From contig CAVUUY010000007.1 of the NCBI GenBank assembly GCA_963744915.1, positions 372,001-436,000 on the forward strand: a stretch of 64,000 bases of DNA, in the 5' to 3' direction. A model generated the notes under the pieces. That model saw only the letters and a list, made by a program, of their open reading frames with translations. It searched no databases and was not told where the DNA came from. The position numbers and the translations under genes were made by a program. The stretch comes from DATAFF01 sp963744915 (GTDB lineage: Bacteria > Pseudomonadota > Alphaproteobacteria > Rhizobiales > Aestuariivirgaceae). Shown here piece by piece: positions 25,584 to 35,496 of the stretch (within the stretch, counting starts at the first letter, position 1; each line of letters opens with the position of its first letter).

Positions 25584-27149
25584 TCAACCGCTTGCTGTGC
25601 CTGGCGCCTCGACCGCCTCCTCGAGCCCGGCAATGCGCGGGAAGATCGGCCGCGGCTCGGGCAGTTCGACCTGGGCTGCGAGCCGTGTCGCAAGGTCGGC
25701 GAATTTGCGCCGGTCGGGGTCGACCGCCAGGAGATCGAGAAGCTTGGCGGCACTCTGCGGCATATAAGGCTGCACCAGAATGCCGATCTGGCGCAGGACC
25801 TCGGCAGTGACATAGAGCACGCTCGCCATGCGCGCCGGATCGCTGCGCCGCAGCGCCCACGGTTCCTGGGCAGCGAAATAGCGGTTGGCGTCCGCGACCA
25901 CCTTCCAGATGGCATCGAGGGCGCGGTTGATCGCCTGCACCTCATGCTGGGCGCGCACTTCCACGAGCAGCGCATCGGCTGCCGCCAGCAGCTCGCGATC
26001 GGCGGCGGTCAGCGCGGCGGGCGCCGGAATCCGTCCATCGCAGTTCCTGGCGATCATCGACAGCGAACGCTGCGCGAGATTGCCGAGATCGTTGGCAAGG
26101 TCGGCATTGACGCGATTGATGATGGCTTCGTGGCTGTAATTGCCGTCCTGGCCGAACGGCACCTCGCGCAGGAAGAAATAGCGCAGCGGGTCGACACCGT
26201 AGCGCGCCACCAGCGCATCGGGTGCGATGACGTTGCCGACCGACTTCGACATTTTCTCGCCCCTGTTGAACAGGAAGCCGTGACCGAACACCCGCTTCGG
26301 CACCGGCAGGCCTGCCGACATCAGAAAGGCCGGCCAGTACACGGTGTGGAAGCGCACGATGTCCTTGCCGATGACATGGAGATCGGCCGGCCAGTAGCGG
26401 TTGCGCGGGCCGGGATCGGGCCATCCCGTTGCCGAAAGATAATTGGTCAGGGCATCGACCCAGACATACATGATGTGGCCCGGCGCTCCCGGAACCGGGA
26501 TGCCCCAGTCGAAGGTGGTGCGCGACACCGACAGGTCCTGGAGCCCGCCCCTGACGAAGCTCAGGATCTCGTTGCGCCGCTCCGGCGGGCTGATGAACTC
26601 CGGATGCGCCTCATAATGCTCGAGCAGGCGGGCCTGATAGGAGGCGAGACGGAAGAAATAGCTCTCCTCCTCGACCCACTCGACCGGCGTGCCGCTCTTG
26701 ATGGCGATCCGGCGCCCGTCGCGCTCCTCGATTTCGTCCGCGCCGTAATAGGCTTCGTCGCGCACGGAATACCAGCCGGTGTATTTGTCGAGATAGATGT
26801 CGCCGGCATCGACCATCCGCTGCCACAGCGCCTCGACCGTCCTGCGATGGCGCGGCTCGGTCGTGCGAATGAAATCGTCCACCGAGCAATCGAGCAGCTC
26901 GACCATGCGCTGGAACTTGGGAGTCATGCGGGCCACCAGCTCGCGCGGCGCCACCCCATCCCTGATGGCGGTCTGCTGCATCTTGAGGCCATGCTCGTCG
27001 GTGCCGGTGAGGAAGAACACGTCATAGCCGTCGAGCCGCTTGAACCGGGCGAGCGAATCCGATGCCAGCGCCTCATAGGCGTGACCGATATGGGGATCAC
27101 CATTCGGGTAGGAAATCGCCGTCGTAAGGTAAAAGGTCTCTTTCGTCAT
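25584..27149 (-). CDS. metG: Methionyl-tRNA synthetase
   Basis: 521 residues, the short bacterial form without a C-terminal tRNA-binding domain. Class I signatures are YPNGDPHIGHAYEAL at 14-28 and KMSKSVGN in the middle; an anticodon-binding helical domain fills the C-terminal third. No Cys4 zinc knuckle is seen in the connective peptide. It charges tRNA-Met and initiator tRNA. It overlaps holB by four bases. Confidence 0.96.
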   Translation of the reverse strand: MTKETFYLTTAISYPNGDPHIGHAYEALASDSLARFKRLDGYDVFFLTGTDEHGLKMQQTAIRDGVAPRELVARMTPKFQRMVELLDCSVDDFIRTTEPRHRRTVEALWQRMVDAGDIYLDKYTGWYSVRDEAYYGADEIEERDGRRIAIKSGTPVEWVEEESYFFRLASYQARLLEHYEAHPEFISPPERRNEILSFVRGGLQDLSVSRTTFDWGIPVPGAPGHIMYVWVDALTNYLSATGWPDPGPRNRYWPADLHVIGKDIVRFHTVYWPAFLMSAGLPVPKRVFGHGFLFNRGEKMSKSVGNVIAPDALVARYGVDPLRYFFLREVPFGQDGNYSHEAIINRVNADLANDLGNLAQRSLSMIARNCDGRIPAPAALTAADRELLAAADALLVEVRAQHEVQAINRALDAIWKVVADANRYFAAQEPWALRRSDPARMASVLYVTAEVLRQIGILVQPYMPQSAAKLLDLLAVDPDRRKFADLATRLAAQVELPEPRPIFPRIAGLEEAVEAPGTASG

Positions 27150-28210
27150 GATCCGTTCGAGCGTCGTCCAGCCGCCTGCTCCACCGTCCGGAACGCTTCC
27201 AGGATGGTCTGGCGGCGGTCGAGGTTTAGGGCATTCGTACGGCGAAGGGAACTGGTGATCTCCTCATGCGCCGCCGCAAATTCAGGGGCGTGCCGGTCGC
27301 CGGCAAGCGCCAATGTGCGGGCGTGTGCGGTCAGCCAATCGGCCAGGAGCCAGCAGAACATGTCCCAGCCCTCGTCGCCTTCGCCGCCGCGGCCCGATAC
27401 GCCGGCGGCGATCTCCAGGGCATCCTTGCGGTTGAAAGGCGGGCCGGCGGCCACGAGCTTGCGGAAACGGCCGAAATGACCGGTTACATGGGCGCTGACC
27501 AGGTCCAGCGCCCGCCCGGGAGAGCCGCGGGAGAGCTCGGCGGCCTGGTTGACGAGATCCGGATCGTCGGGGTTTTCGACAACCTCGCCCAGCACCCGCT
27601 CCACCAGCGGGGTATCGATGGCGGCGAGCTCGAGCCTGATGCAGCGCGACCTGATGGTCGCCAGGAGATTGCCCGGAGCATGGCTGACGACCAGGAAGAT
27701 CGAGCGCGGCGGCGGCTCCTCGAAAATCTTCAGCAAGGCATTGGCGGCCGTCTTGTTGAGATTGTCGGCGGCATCGACGATCACCACCCGGTAACCGCCA
27801 AGGCCGGCCGTCATGGCGAAGAAGGCACCCGGCACCCGGGCATCCTCTGCCGCGATCTCGCGCTTGATCCGCTTCGCCCTTTCATCGAAGCGCGGCTCGA
27901 CAATGGCCAGGTCGGGGTGGCTGCGGGCCGCCACCAGGCGGGCCACCATGTCGCTCCCCGGCACGTCCAGGCTCGCCGGGACGGCCGTCATGCCGGCGGG
28001 ATCGGGATGGCGGAGCAGGAAGCGCGCGACGCGGTAGGCGAAGGTTGCCTTGCCGATGCCTTGCGGCCCGGCGATCAGAAAGGCGTGGTGCAGCCGGCCG
28101 GCCGACCAGGCCTCGATCAGGGCGCGCTCGGCCCGCTCGTGGCCATAGAGCACCGTCCGCCGGCGCGGGTGATGGATGCTCTCCCGCGGATCATCGGTAT
28201 CCTCGCTCAT
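27146..28210 (-). CDS. holB: DNA polymerase III delta' subunit
   Basis: 354 residues from ATG 28210, which overlaps the tmk stop by four bases. An AAA+ clamp-loader domain carries Walker A GPQGIGKATFA, the VVIVDAADNLNKTAANALLKIFEEPP region that replaces Walker B and sensor 1, and SRC motif SRCIRLEL. No zinc-binding Cys cluster is apparent. Delta' is the rigid stator of the DnaX clamp loader. Confidence 0.93.
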   Translation of the reverse strand: MSEDTDDPRESIHHPRRRTVLYGHERAERALIEAWSAGRLHHAFLIAGPQGIGKATFAYRVARFLLRHPDPAGMTAVPASLDVPGSDMVARLVAARSHPDLAIVEPRFDERAKRIKREIAAEDARVPGAFFAMTAGLGGYRVVIVDAADNLNKTAANALLKIFEEPPPRSIFLVVSHAPGNLLATIRSRCIRLELAAIDTPLVERVLGEVVENPDDPDLVNQAAELSRGSPGRALDLVSAHVTGHFGRFRKLVAAGPPFNRKDALEIAAGVSGRGGEGDEGWDMFCWLLADWLTAHARTLALAGDRHAPEFAAAHEEITSSLRRTNALNLDRRQTILEAFRTVEQAAGRRSNGS

Positions 28211-28851
28211 GCGGGGTCGAGGCGGCGCCCGAACCGCGACTCGAGGGCGCCCAGGATGGCGGTGAACACCGCTTCTAGATCGCGGCTCGCATCGATGAGC
28301 GCGCACCGTTCCGGCTCCTTGGCGGCCAGCGCACGGAATCCGTTTCGCAACGCCAGGTGAAAGGCGAGATCGCGGCTTTCGAAGCGGTCCGGCAGCCCGT
28401 GCCGCGCCCGCGCCCTGGCAAGTCCGAGCTCGGCTGGAACGTCGAGAACGAGGGTCAGATCGGGACGGGTGTCGCCGACCACCGCCTGCTCGAGCGCGGC
28501 GATGAGCCCGGCATCGACGCCGCCGACCAATCCCTGGTAGACGCGGGTTGAATCCATGAAGCGGTCGGAAATGACCACGGCGCCCGCCGCCAGCGCCGGA
28601 CGGATCACCTTCTCGAGATGCTCGCGGCGCTGGGCATTGTTGAGCAGCGCCTCGGATAGCGGCGTGAAGCGGCGCTCATCGCCGGTGACCAGGAGCGCCC
28701 GTATCGCCTCGCCCTCCGGCGTTCCGCCGGGCTCGCGGGTCAGCACGACATTGCGGCCACGCGCCTCGAAATGCTGCGCCAGGCGGTGCGCCTGGGTGCT
28801 CTTGCCGCCGCCTTCACCGCCCTCGAACGTGACGAAAATTCCATGCGGCAT
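28207..28851 (-). CDS. tmk: Thymidylate kinase
   Basis: 214 residues from ATG 28851 (a start 12 nt upstream would overlap the carboxypeptidase gene). P-loop FEGGEGGGKSTQ, TREPGGTPEGE, the DRFMDSTRVYQG substrate motif and the lid region RARARHGLPDRFE are all visible. It phosphorylates dTMP to dTDP. It is tightly packed with holB downstream and the D,D-carboxypeptidase gene upstream. Confidence 0.95.
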   Translation of the reverse strand: MPHGIFVTFEGGEGGGKSTQAHRLAQHFEARGRNVVLTREPGGTPEGEAIRALLVTGDERRFTPLSEALLNNAQRREHLEKVIRPALAAGAVVISDRFMDSTRVYQGLVGGVDAGLIAALEQAVVGDTRPDLTLVLDVPAELGLARARARHGLPDRFESRDLAFHLALRNGFRALAAKEPERCALIDASRDLEAVFTAILGALESRFGRRLDPA

Positions 28852-28852
28852 G

Positions 28853-30061
28853 CTAGCCGCCAAAGGCCATGAACATCACGCTGTCCAGGGCCTTGCGCCA
28901 CATGTCGGGGCTGGACCCGACATTGTTGCCGGTAATCAGCGGCACCCGGCTGATGACTTTGCCATCGATGGTCAGGCGCATGAAGCCGACCTCCTGGCCC
29001 TCGCTGACCGGCGCGATCAGCGGCCCGCGATACACGATCTCGGTACGCGCATTGTGCTTTTCCTGGTCCGACAGCAGCACCCGCACCGGATCGCGGGCGA
29101 CGAGCTTCACCCAGGACGAGGTGCCGCCCCAGACGCGGGCGTCGCCGACCGTTTCATTCGCTCCGAAAAGCTCGTAAGAGCGGAACTGGCGGAAGCCGAA
29201 GTCGAGCAGCTTCTGCGACTCGGAGGCGCGGTCCTTGGTGGACTTCAAGCCATTGACGACGACGATGAGGCGCCGGCCGTCGCGGACGGCCGAGCCGATG
29301 AGCCCGTAGCCCGACTCATCGGTGTGGCCGGTCTTGACGCCGTCAGCGCCCGGATAGGAACCGAGCAGCGGATTGCGGTTCTGCTGGCGGATATTGTTCC
29401 AGGTGAAATCGGAGCGGCTGTAGAGGGCGTATTCCTGTGGATAGACCTCGATGAGGTAGCGCGCAATCTGGGCAAGTTCCCGCGCCGTCGTCTTGTGTTC
29501 GGGATCGGGCAGCCCGGTGGCATTCTTGAAGGTGGTCTTCTGCAGGCCGAGCTCGCGCACCCGGCGCGTCATCTGGTCGGCGAAGGCCTCCTCCGAACCG
29601 GCGATCCCCTCGGCAATGGCGATGCAGGCATCGTTGGCCGACTGGATGATGACGCCCTGGATCAGGTCTTCGAGCTTAACCCTCGAGTTCAGCTGGGCAT
29701 ACATGGTCGAACCGCCTGATACCGCACCGCCCTTGCGCCAGGCATTCTCGCTGATGGCGAACTCGTCGGTGCGATGGAGCCGGCCGTTTTTCAGGCCCTC
29801 GAAGACCATGATCATGGTCATGACCTTGCTCATGCTGGCGGGGGCCATCATGTCGTCGGCGTGGTTTTCGTAATAGACCTTGCCGGAGCGGGAATCGATC
29901 AGGATCGCATAGGGCGCCTTGCTCTCGAACTTGGCGGCGGCGGCGGCGTCGTTCGAATCCTGGGCCGCCGAGGCCGCGCCTGCAAGGCTGGCGCAGGCCA
30001 GACCGGCCATGAGGACAATCGCCGAAAGCCACCTCGCCGTCCGATGCAACATGCCGTCCAT
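28853..30061 (-). CDS. D-alanyl-D-alanine carboxypeptidase (PBP5/DacF type)
   Basis: 402 residues from ATG 30061, chosen because TTGAGG lies 6-11 nt upstream; ATG 30052 is also possible. A signal peptide with an AxA-like cleavage region (about residue 32) is followed by the penicillin-binding active site: SMSK (PASMSKVMT), SAND for SxN, and VKTGHTD for KTG. The C-terminal PBP5 domain spans about 290-390, but no clear amphipathic membrane anchor is visible at the end. It trims the terminal D-Ala from peptidoglycan in the periplasm. Confidence 0.93.
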   Translation of the reverse strand: MDGMLHRTARWLSAIVLMAGLACASLAGAASAAQDSNDAAAAAKFESKAPYAILIDSRSGKVYYENHADDMMAPASMSKVMTMIMVFEGLKNGRLHRTDEFAISENAWRKGGAVSGGSTMYAQLNSRVKLEDLIQGVIIQSANDACIAIAEGIAGSEEAFADQMTRRVRELGLQKTTFKNATGLPDPEHKTTARELAQIARYLIEVYPQEYALYSRSDFTWNNIRQQNRNPLLGSYPGADGVKTGHTDESGYGLIGSAVRDGRRLIVVVNGLKSTKDRASESQKLLDFGFRQFRSYELFGANETVGDARVWGGTSSWVKLVARDPVRVLLSDQEKHNARTEIVYRGPLIAPVSEGQEVGFMRLTIDGKVISRVPLITGNNVGSSPDMWRKALDSVMFMAFGG

Positions 30062-30133
30062 GTCGAGCCTCAAGAGGGTTGAAAATTATCGATAAGTCCA
30101 AACGATAGCAACCAGAGTGGGCGGCTTATCCGC

Positions 30134-31102
30134 TCAATTGGACCAGTTCCGCGCTTGCACCAGGCGGGCATCGGGATGACCCTGCGCCACCACCTGGTCG
30201 AGCGCCGCAACCGCCTTGACCTGATTGTCGAGGGGTCCGAGCTGGACCTTGTAGAGCGTGCCGAGCTGGCCGGCAATCGAGGTGACCGAAATCGGACCGA
30301 CCGGACGCAGCGCCTCGCGGGCGCGCTCGGCATTGCGGGGGTCGGAATAAGCACCGACCTGCACATAGTAACTTTGACGTAAGGAGAGCCCTGCCCTCAC
30401 CACCGGCGTTGGCCCCACCACCGGGGTTGGAGCCACCACCGGAGTCGGCCCCGGCATCGGGGCTGCCGCGGCGACCGCCGTGAAGCCCGGCGAGCGCTCC
30501 AGCCGGCGGTTCATCGCCAGCAGGTCGCCGCCGCGATCATCGAGCGGCGCCGGTCCGAGATATTGCACCCGGACATTGGCCCTCCCCTTCTCCTTGAAGC
30601 CGAGGATCTCGGCCGACCGGCGCGACATGTCGATGATCCGGTCGCCGACAAAGGGGCCGCGATCATTGACCCGGACCACCACCGCCCGGCCGTTCGTGAG
30701 ATTGGTGACCTTGACATAGCTCGGCAGCGGCAGCGTGGGATGGGCCGCCGACAGATAGTCCATGTCGAACCACTCGCCGTTGGACGTCATGCGGCGGTGA
30801 AACTGCGGGCCATACCAGGAGGCCTGGCCGACCTTGTCATAATTCGGATCCTGGCGCGGATAGTACTTCCAGCCGGCCACCTCATAGGGCGCGCCGAGAA
30901 AATATCGACCGCCGCCCTTGGGCAGCGGACCATTGCCGCGATAGACCGGGCTGCCGACGCCGGCGAACGGGTTGCGCTTGGCGGGCCCGCTCGAACAGCC
31001 GCCAAGCACCGCGACAACGATCAGCAGCAGGATCAGGCCGATGGATTTGCAGCGAAGCCCACGCAACGGACGTCCACGCTCCTCACCACCCTCCCCGGAC
31101 AA
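30134..31102 (-). CDS. rlpA: Septal ring lipoprotein RlpA (DPBB + SPOR)
   Basis: Up to 322 residues. A lipoprotein signal with lipobox VLGGC (Cys near residue 36) precedes a double-psi beta-barrel (about 90-180: GQASWYGPQFHRRMTSNGE, VKVTNLTNGRAVVVRVNDRG) and a C-terminal SPOR domain (about 240-320). A short PTPVV repeat (three copies) links them. RlpA cleaves or binds denuded glycan at the septum. The listed start is a TTG at 31102 without a good ribosome-binding site; a TTG about 36 nt further in is an alternative. It is upstream of the carboxypeptidase on the same strand. Confidence 0.9.
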   Translation of the reverse strand: MSGEGGEERGRPLRGLRCKSIGLILLLIVVAVLGGCSSGPAKRNPFAGVGSPVYRGNGPLPKGGGRYFLGAPYEVAGWKYYPRQDPNYDKVGQASWYGPQFHRRMTSNGEWFDMDYLSAAHPTLPLPSYVKVTNLTNGRAVVVRVNDRGPFVGDRIIDMSRRSAEILGFKEKGRANVRVQYLGPAPLDDRGGDLLAMNRRLERSPGFTAVAAAAPMPGPTPVVAPTPVVGPTPVVRAGLSLRQSYYVQVGAYSDPRNAERAREALRPVGPISVTSIAGQLGTLYKVQLGPLDNQVKAVAALDQVVAQGHPDARLVQARNWSN

Positions 31103-31195
31103 GCGGGTGGGTCAACAGACAATTGTCCGCAACCGGTTAAGGAGCGATTGAGGTTATTGGTTAACGCTGCCGAGGCGTCGGATCGCGCGTCCGGT

Positions 31196-32176
31196 TCAGG
31201 GCTGCTGCGTCGCCGGCGCGGCCGTCGTTGCCGGTGCGGCGACGGTCGGCAGGCCCGCGTCCGACTTCTGATTCGTGGTGCTGGCCGGCGCCGGCGGCGA
31301 TTGGGCGGCCGACGGCGTGCCCGCCGCAGTGGCCGACGGTGTGCCCGCCGCGGTGGCCGGCGCTTCGGCAGCGGGCGGCGGCGGCGCGTTGGTGGTGTTG
31401 GTGAGAGCGCCGGCCGCATCCGCCGTCTCCGGCACGGCAACACCCAGACGGCGCAGGTTGTCGCGGGCAAGCTGGTTACCCTTTTGCGCCGCCTTGGTAT
31501 ACATCTCGACCGCCTTCTTCTTGTCCGCCCGGGTTCCCCAACCCATCTCGTACATGCCGCCGAGATTGTTCAGGGCGAAGCCGTCTTCGGCCCTGGCCGC
31601 CTGGGTGAACAGGTCGAAAGCGCGATTGAGATCGCGGGTAATGCCCTTGCCGTTCAGATACATGAGACCGAGATTGTTCTGGGCGCCGGCATGGCCGCCC
31701 TCGGCCGCCTTGCGGTACCACTCGGCCGCCTTGCCTTGATCGGGGGCAACGCCGCTGCCCTTCTCATAGGAATAGGCCGTCCAATATTCCGATTCGAGGT
31801 GACCGGCCTCAGCCGCTGCTTCGTAAAGCTTCACCGCCGTCTCGGGACTCTTCTTGACGCCGTCGGCGCCGTTATGAACGATCCGCGCCAGGCGAAACTG
31901 GGCATCGAGATTGCCGATCTGGGCTGCCTTGCGATACCACTGCGCCGCTTTCAGCACGTCCTTTCGCTGCCCCTCCCTGCCCTCCTCGTAAGCGCGCGCA
32001 ATGGCAAACTGCGCTTCGTCATCCCCCGCCTTGGCAAGCTTTTCCTTCTTCTCGAAAGTCAGGGTATCTAGAGTGGACTGGGCCAAAGCCGGGCCCTGTA
32101 GCAACATGAAGACGAGCGAGCCAAGAATGGCCCACCCGCCCAGCCGGGGGTACTTCTCTACCAGGGACATGTCCAT
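31196..32176 (-). CDS. Sel1-repeat (TPR-like) periplasmic protein
   Basis: 326 residues. A signal peptide (hydrophobic 15-30, ending ALAQ) leads into five to six Sel1-like repeats between about 45 and 245 (for example AAQWYRKAAQIGNLDAQFRL, GKAAEWYRKAAEGGHAGAQ). The last 70 residues are Ala/Pro/Thr-rich low complexity with a duplicated AAGTPSAT unit visible also in the DNA. Such proteins act as periplasmic or membrane-linked scaffolds; the partner is not deducible. It is divergent from fadD. Confidence 0.85.
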   Translation of the reverse strand: MDMSLVEKYPRLGGWAILGSLVFMLLQGPALAQSTLDTLTFEKKEKLAKAGDDEAQFAIARAYEEGREGQRKDVLKAAQWYRKAAQIGNLDAQFRLARIVHNGADGVKKSPETAVKLYEAAAEAGHLESEYWTAYSYEKGSGVAPDQGKAAEWYRKAAEGGHAGAQNNLGLMYLNGKGITRDLNRAFDLFTQAARAEDGFALNNLGGMYEMGWGTRADKKKAVEMYTKAAQKGNQLARDNLRRLGVAVPETADAAGALTNTTNAPPPPAAEAPATAAGTPSATAAGTPSAAQSPPAPASTTNQKSDAGLPTVAAPATTAAPATQQP

Positions 32177-32291
32177 TCCGGCATGCCTGCCGGGCCTCTT
32201 GGTTTGTGGTTCACAAAACCATCGCGCGACTCTTATGCCATAAGTTTGGTCGCGGCATTACCGTTTCATCACTCAAAGTAGGGGGAGCGAC

Positions 32292-34013
32292 ATGGAAGAC
32301 AAGACTGAAACCGGCTCTCCACCCCAAGATCAGGGCAAAGTTGTGGCACAGAAGCCGCAAATGCCATGGCTTGACCATTATCCACCTGGAGTCGACTGGG
32401 CCGAAGACATTGCGCCGCACAGTCTCGTCGATTTGTTCGATGAGTTTGTTCAAAACAACGCCAGCAGGCCTTGCATCGATTTCTACGGCGCGGTGACCCG
32501 CTATCGCGACCTCGGTCGCGACGTGGCGCGGCTGACGGCGGCGCTGCAGCGGCGCGGCATCGGGCGCGGCCATCGCGTCGGGCTTCTGCTGCCGAACTGT
32601 CCGACCTATGTCACTGCCTATTACGCGATCCTCAAGGCCGGCGCGGTGGTGGTCAACCTCAACCCTCTCTACACCACCGAGGAGCTGTCGGCGCTGGCAG
32701 CGGATGCTGGCGTTGCCGCCATCGTCACGCTCGACCTCAAGGTGGTGCATGAGAAGGCCGCGGCCCTGCTCAGAGCGGGCAGCGTGTCGCAGCTCGTGGT
32801 CGCCTCCTTCGCGCGCCAGCTGCCCTTGCTGAAGCGCGTGATGTTCCAGCTGTTCCGGCGAAGCGACGTGGCCAAGACCGGACGGCGGCGCGGCCGCGTG
32901 CTGTCCTTCGAGGCGCTGCTGCGCGAGAAGGGCGCGCCGCCCAAGCCCCAGGAGATCGACCCGCTCGAAGACGTGGCGCTGCTTCAATATACCGGCGGCA
33001 CCACCGGTCGGCCGCGGGCGGCAATGCTCACCCATGCCAATCTCGCCGCCAATGTGCAACAGATCCTCCGCTATGTCGGCGGTCGCGAGCCGGGCAAGGA
33101 CCGCATTCTCGGCATCCTGCCGTTGTTTCACGTGTTTGCGATGACGGCCGTGATGAATCTCGCGATCGCCATCGGCTCCGTGATGATCCTGATGCCGAAG
33201 TTCGAAGTGCCGGGCGCGGTCGGCCTGCTGCGCCGCAAGAAGCCGACCATTCTGCCGGGCGTCCCGACCTTGTTCGCCGCGCTCCTGCAATATTCGCGCA
33301 TCCATCGCAGCGATCTTCAGTCGCTCGACTTCTGCATCTCCGGCGGCGCCTCGCTCCCGGCCGGGCTGCGCGACCGTTTCAAGCAGTTCTCCGGGTGCCG
33401 GGTGATCGAAGGCTACGGCCTGTCCGAGACCTCGCCGGTGGTTGCCCTGAACCCGCTGAACGGCATGGAGAAGGACGGCTCGATCGGCCAGCCGCTGCCG
33501 CGCACCATCGTCGCGATCCGCAGCCTCGATGACCCGCATGTCGCGATGCCGCTCGGCGAGCCCGGCGAGATCTGCGTGCGCGGTCCGCAGGTGATGACGG
33601 GTTACTGGAACCGCCCGGAGGAGACGGCCGCGGCTTTCGTCGACGGCTACCTGCGGACCGGCGATGTCGGCTACATGGACGAGGACGGTTTCGTCTTCAT
33701 CATCGATCGCATCAAGGACCTGATCAACGTCTCGGGCTTCAAGGTCTATCCGCGCCAGATCGAGGAGGCGATCCACACCCACCCGGCGGTGGCGGAGGTG
33801 ACCGTCATCGGTGTCCCGGATCCCTATCGCGGCGAGGCGCCGAAGGCCTTCGTCAAGCTCAAGGAGGGTCACGAGCTCACCGCGGAGGCGCTGATCAACC
33901 ACCTCTCGACCAAGCTGTCGCGGATGGAAATGCCCGCCGCGGTCGAGTTCCGTGACACCCTGCCGAAGACGCTGATCGGCAAGCTGTCGAAAAAGGAGCT
34001 GAGGGCGGAGTGA
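32292..34013 (+). CDS. fadD: Long-chain fatty acid-CoA ligase
   Basis: 573 residues from ATG 32292 behind AGGGGGAG. AMP-forming adenylation signatures are present: YTGGTTGRPRAAMLTHANL (near 234-252), GYGLSETSPV in the centre, YLRTGDVGYMDEDGF and the C-terminal core lysine region GKLSKKEL. It activates fatty acids to acyl-CoA at the inner face of the membrane. Flanking genes (Sel1 divergent, DUF2147 convergent) do not add a pathway. A FadD paralogue with another acyl preference cannot be excluded. Confidence 0.9.
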   Translation: MEDKTETGSPPQDQGKVVAQKPQMPWLDHYPPGVDWAEDIAPHSLVDLFDEFVQNNASRPCIDFYGAVTRYRDLGRDVARLTAALQRRGIGRGHRVGLLLPNCPTYVTAYYAILKAGAVVVNLNPLYTTEELSALAADAGVAAIVTLDLKVVHEKAAALLRAGSVSQLVVASFARQLPLLKRVMFQLFRRSDVAKTGRRRGRVLSFEALLREKGAPPKPQEIDPLEDVALLQYTGGTTGRPRAAMLTHANLAANVQQILRYVGGREPGKDRILGILPLFHVFAMTAVMNLAIAIGSVMILMPKFEVPGAVGLLRRKKPTILPGVPTLFAALLQYSRIHRSDLQSLDFCISGGASLPAGLRDRFKQFSGCRVIEGYGLSETSPVVALNPLNGMEKDGSIGQPLPRTIVAIRSLDDPHVAMPLGEPGEICVRGPQVMTGYWNRPEETAAAFVDGYLRTGDVGYMDEDGFVFIIDRIKDLINVSGFKVYPRQIEEAIHTHPAVAEVTVIGVPDPYRGEAPKAFVKLKEGHELTAEALINHLSTKLSRMEMPAAVEFRDTLPKTLIGKLSKKELRAE

Positions 34014-34033
34014 GTCCGCCGCCCGGCGCCGTT

Positions 34034-34495
34034 TCAATTCTGCTGCTGCTGGCTCTGCTGCTGGTCCTGCGGGACCCGCGGCCAGACCTGCGTGCGACAA
34101 AAGAACGCGAGGCAGCCCTCGACTTCCATAGAAGAGTCATTGGGCCGCAGATACACGCTGTAGGTGTGGCCGTCCTCGGGATTGTAGACGTTGCCTTCCC
34201 ACTGATCGCTGCGGTCGGCCGAGAGCTTCAGCTCCGACAGGATCTGCAGGCCGAGGATGGGCTGGCGCTTGAGCGTGGCGTCCGGGTTGTTCCGGTCCAG
34301 CTTTAGCCGGCCCTTCTTGTCGTTGGGCTCGGAGAGCCAGACGATCTTGCCGCACAGCATGTCGCCGCAGGGAGCGATCTCGATTTGCGACTTGCCTTCC
34401 CCGACCGACCAGAACCCCACCGGGTCTGCAGCTTTTGCGGTCGCCGGTATCGGTGCCAGCGCAACCACGAACGCCAGGACTAACACTTTCCGCAT
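34034..34495 (-). CDS. DUF2147 secreted protein
   Basis: 153 residues from ATG 34495 (ATG 34510 also possible). A signal peptide ends near ATAKA; the mature part carries the DUF2147 pattern: PVGFWSVGEGKSQIEIAPCG with a Cys pair (CGDMLCGKIVWL), ...LGLQIL, WEGNVYNPEDGHTYS and EVEGCLAFFCRTQVW. The tail is a Gln-rich run. The predicted location is the periplasm; the function is unknown. It converges on fadD with a 20-nt gap. Confidence 0.85.
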   Translation of the reverse strand: MRKVLVLAFVVALAPIPATAKAADPVGFWSVGEGKSQIEIAPCGDMLCGKIVWLSEPNDKKGRLKLDRNNPDATLKRQPILGLQILSELKLSADRSDQWEGNVYNPEDGHTYSVYLRPNDSSMEVEGCLAFFCRTQVWPRVPQDQQQSQQQQN

Positions 34496-34693
34496 AGGTT
34501 CCGACCTCATCTCAAGTGCTTCCTATTCAGCTCTTCCCACGCATGTGTTGCGCATGTCCAAGAGACCAACGGCTGCATGTCGATCGCTGTCGGCAGGGCA
34601 TGCGGTTGAGCGGTTCCCCTCTGAGGTCTATGCTTTTTGACGAAGCCGGTTACCCGGCCGTTGAGGACGTTTCAGCAAATCTGGAGGACTGCA

Positions 34694-35461
34694 ATGACCC
34701 GTGTCGCCGAATTTCGCCCGCTGCAGGCTAGTGACAGCGACGAGTGGCATTTGCGTGTCGATCTTGCGGCGGCCTTTCGCCTTGCCGCCATGCACGGATG
34801 GCACGAGGCCGTGGCCAACCATTTCTCGCTGGCGATTTCACCCGACGGCAAGAGCTTCCTGGTGAACCCCCGCTGGCGCCATTTCTCCCGCATCAGGGCG
34901 AGCGACCTGCTCAAGCTCGATGCCGCCGATCCCGGCACCATGGAGCGGCCCGACGCGCCCGATCCGACGGCCTGGTACATCCACGGCCGGATGCATGCAG
35001 CGCTGCCGCAGGCGCGCTGCGTGCTGCATCTGCATCCCCCCTATGCCACGGCGCTCGTCGGCCTTGCCGATCCGGAGATCAAACCGATCGATCAGAACAC
35101 GGCACGGTTCTTCAATCGGGTGGCCTATGACCTCGGCTATGGCGGCATGGCCAACAGCGAAGCCGAGGGCGACCGGCTCGCCGCGCTCCTCGGCAATCGC
35201 ACCACGATGATGATGGGCAATCACGGCGTCCTGGTCGCCGCCGCGACGGTCGCCGAAGCGTTCGATACGATGTACTACCTCGAGCGGGCCTGCCAGACGC
35301 TGGTGCTCGCCTATTCCACCGGCCGCCCGCTCAACATCATGAGCGATGCGGTGGCGGAGAAGACGGCGCAGGAATGGGAGGAGTATGCCGGCCAGTCCCT
35401 GGCCCATTTCGAAGCGATGAAGGAAATGCTTGCCGAGCAAGATCCGGGCTTTGCCGATTAG
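34694..35461 (+). CDS. Class II aldolase/adducin family protein
   Basis: 255 residues from ATG 34694 (TGGAGGACTGCA upstream). Metal- and substrate-binding motifs are ANHFSLAI, the HLHPPYATAL motif with two His ligands, and MMMGNHGVLV with a third. Members are fuculose- or ribulose-phosphate aldolases and decarboxylases, or adducin-type non-enzymes; this branch, common in Rhizobiales, lacks an assigned substrate. The LysR-type gene follows 35 nt downstream on the same strand. Confidence 0.87.
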   Translation: MTRVAEFRPLQASDSDEWHLRVDLAAAFRLAAMHGWHEAVANHFSLAISPDGKSFLVNPRWRHFSRIRASDLLKLDAADPGTMERPDAPDPTAWYIHGRMHAALPQARCVLHLHPPYATALVGLADPEIKPIDQNTARFFNRVAYDLGYGGMANSEAEGDRLAALLGNRTTMMMGNHGVLVAAATVAEAFDTMYYLERACQTLVLAYSTGRPLNIMSDAVAEKTAQEWEEYAGQSLAHFEAMKEMLAEQDPGFAD

Positions 35462-35496
35462 GCGGCGATCAGCAGGGGCCCCTTCCCCCTTCCGCC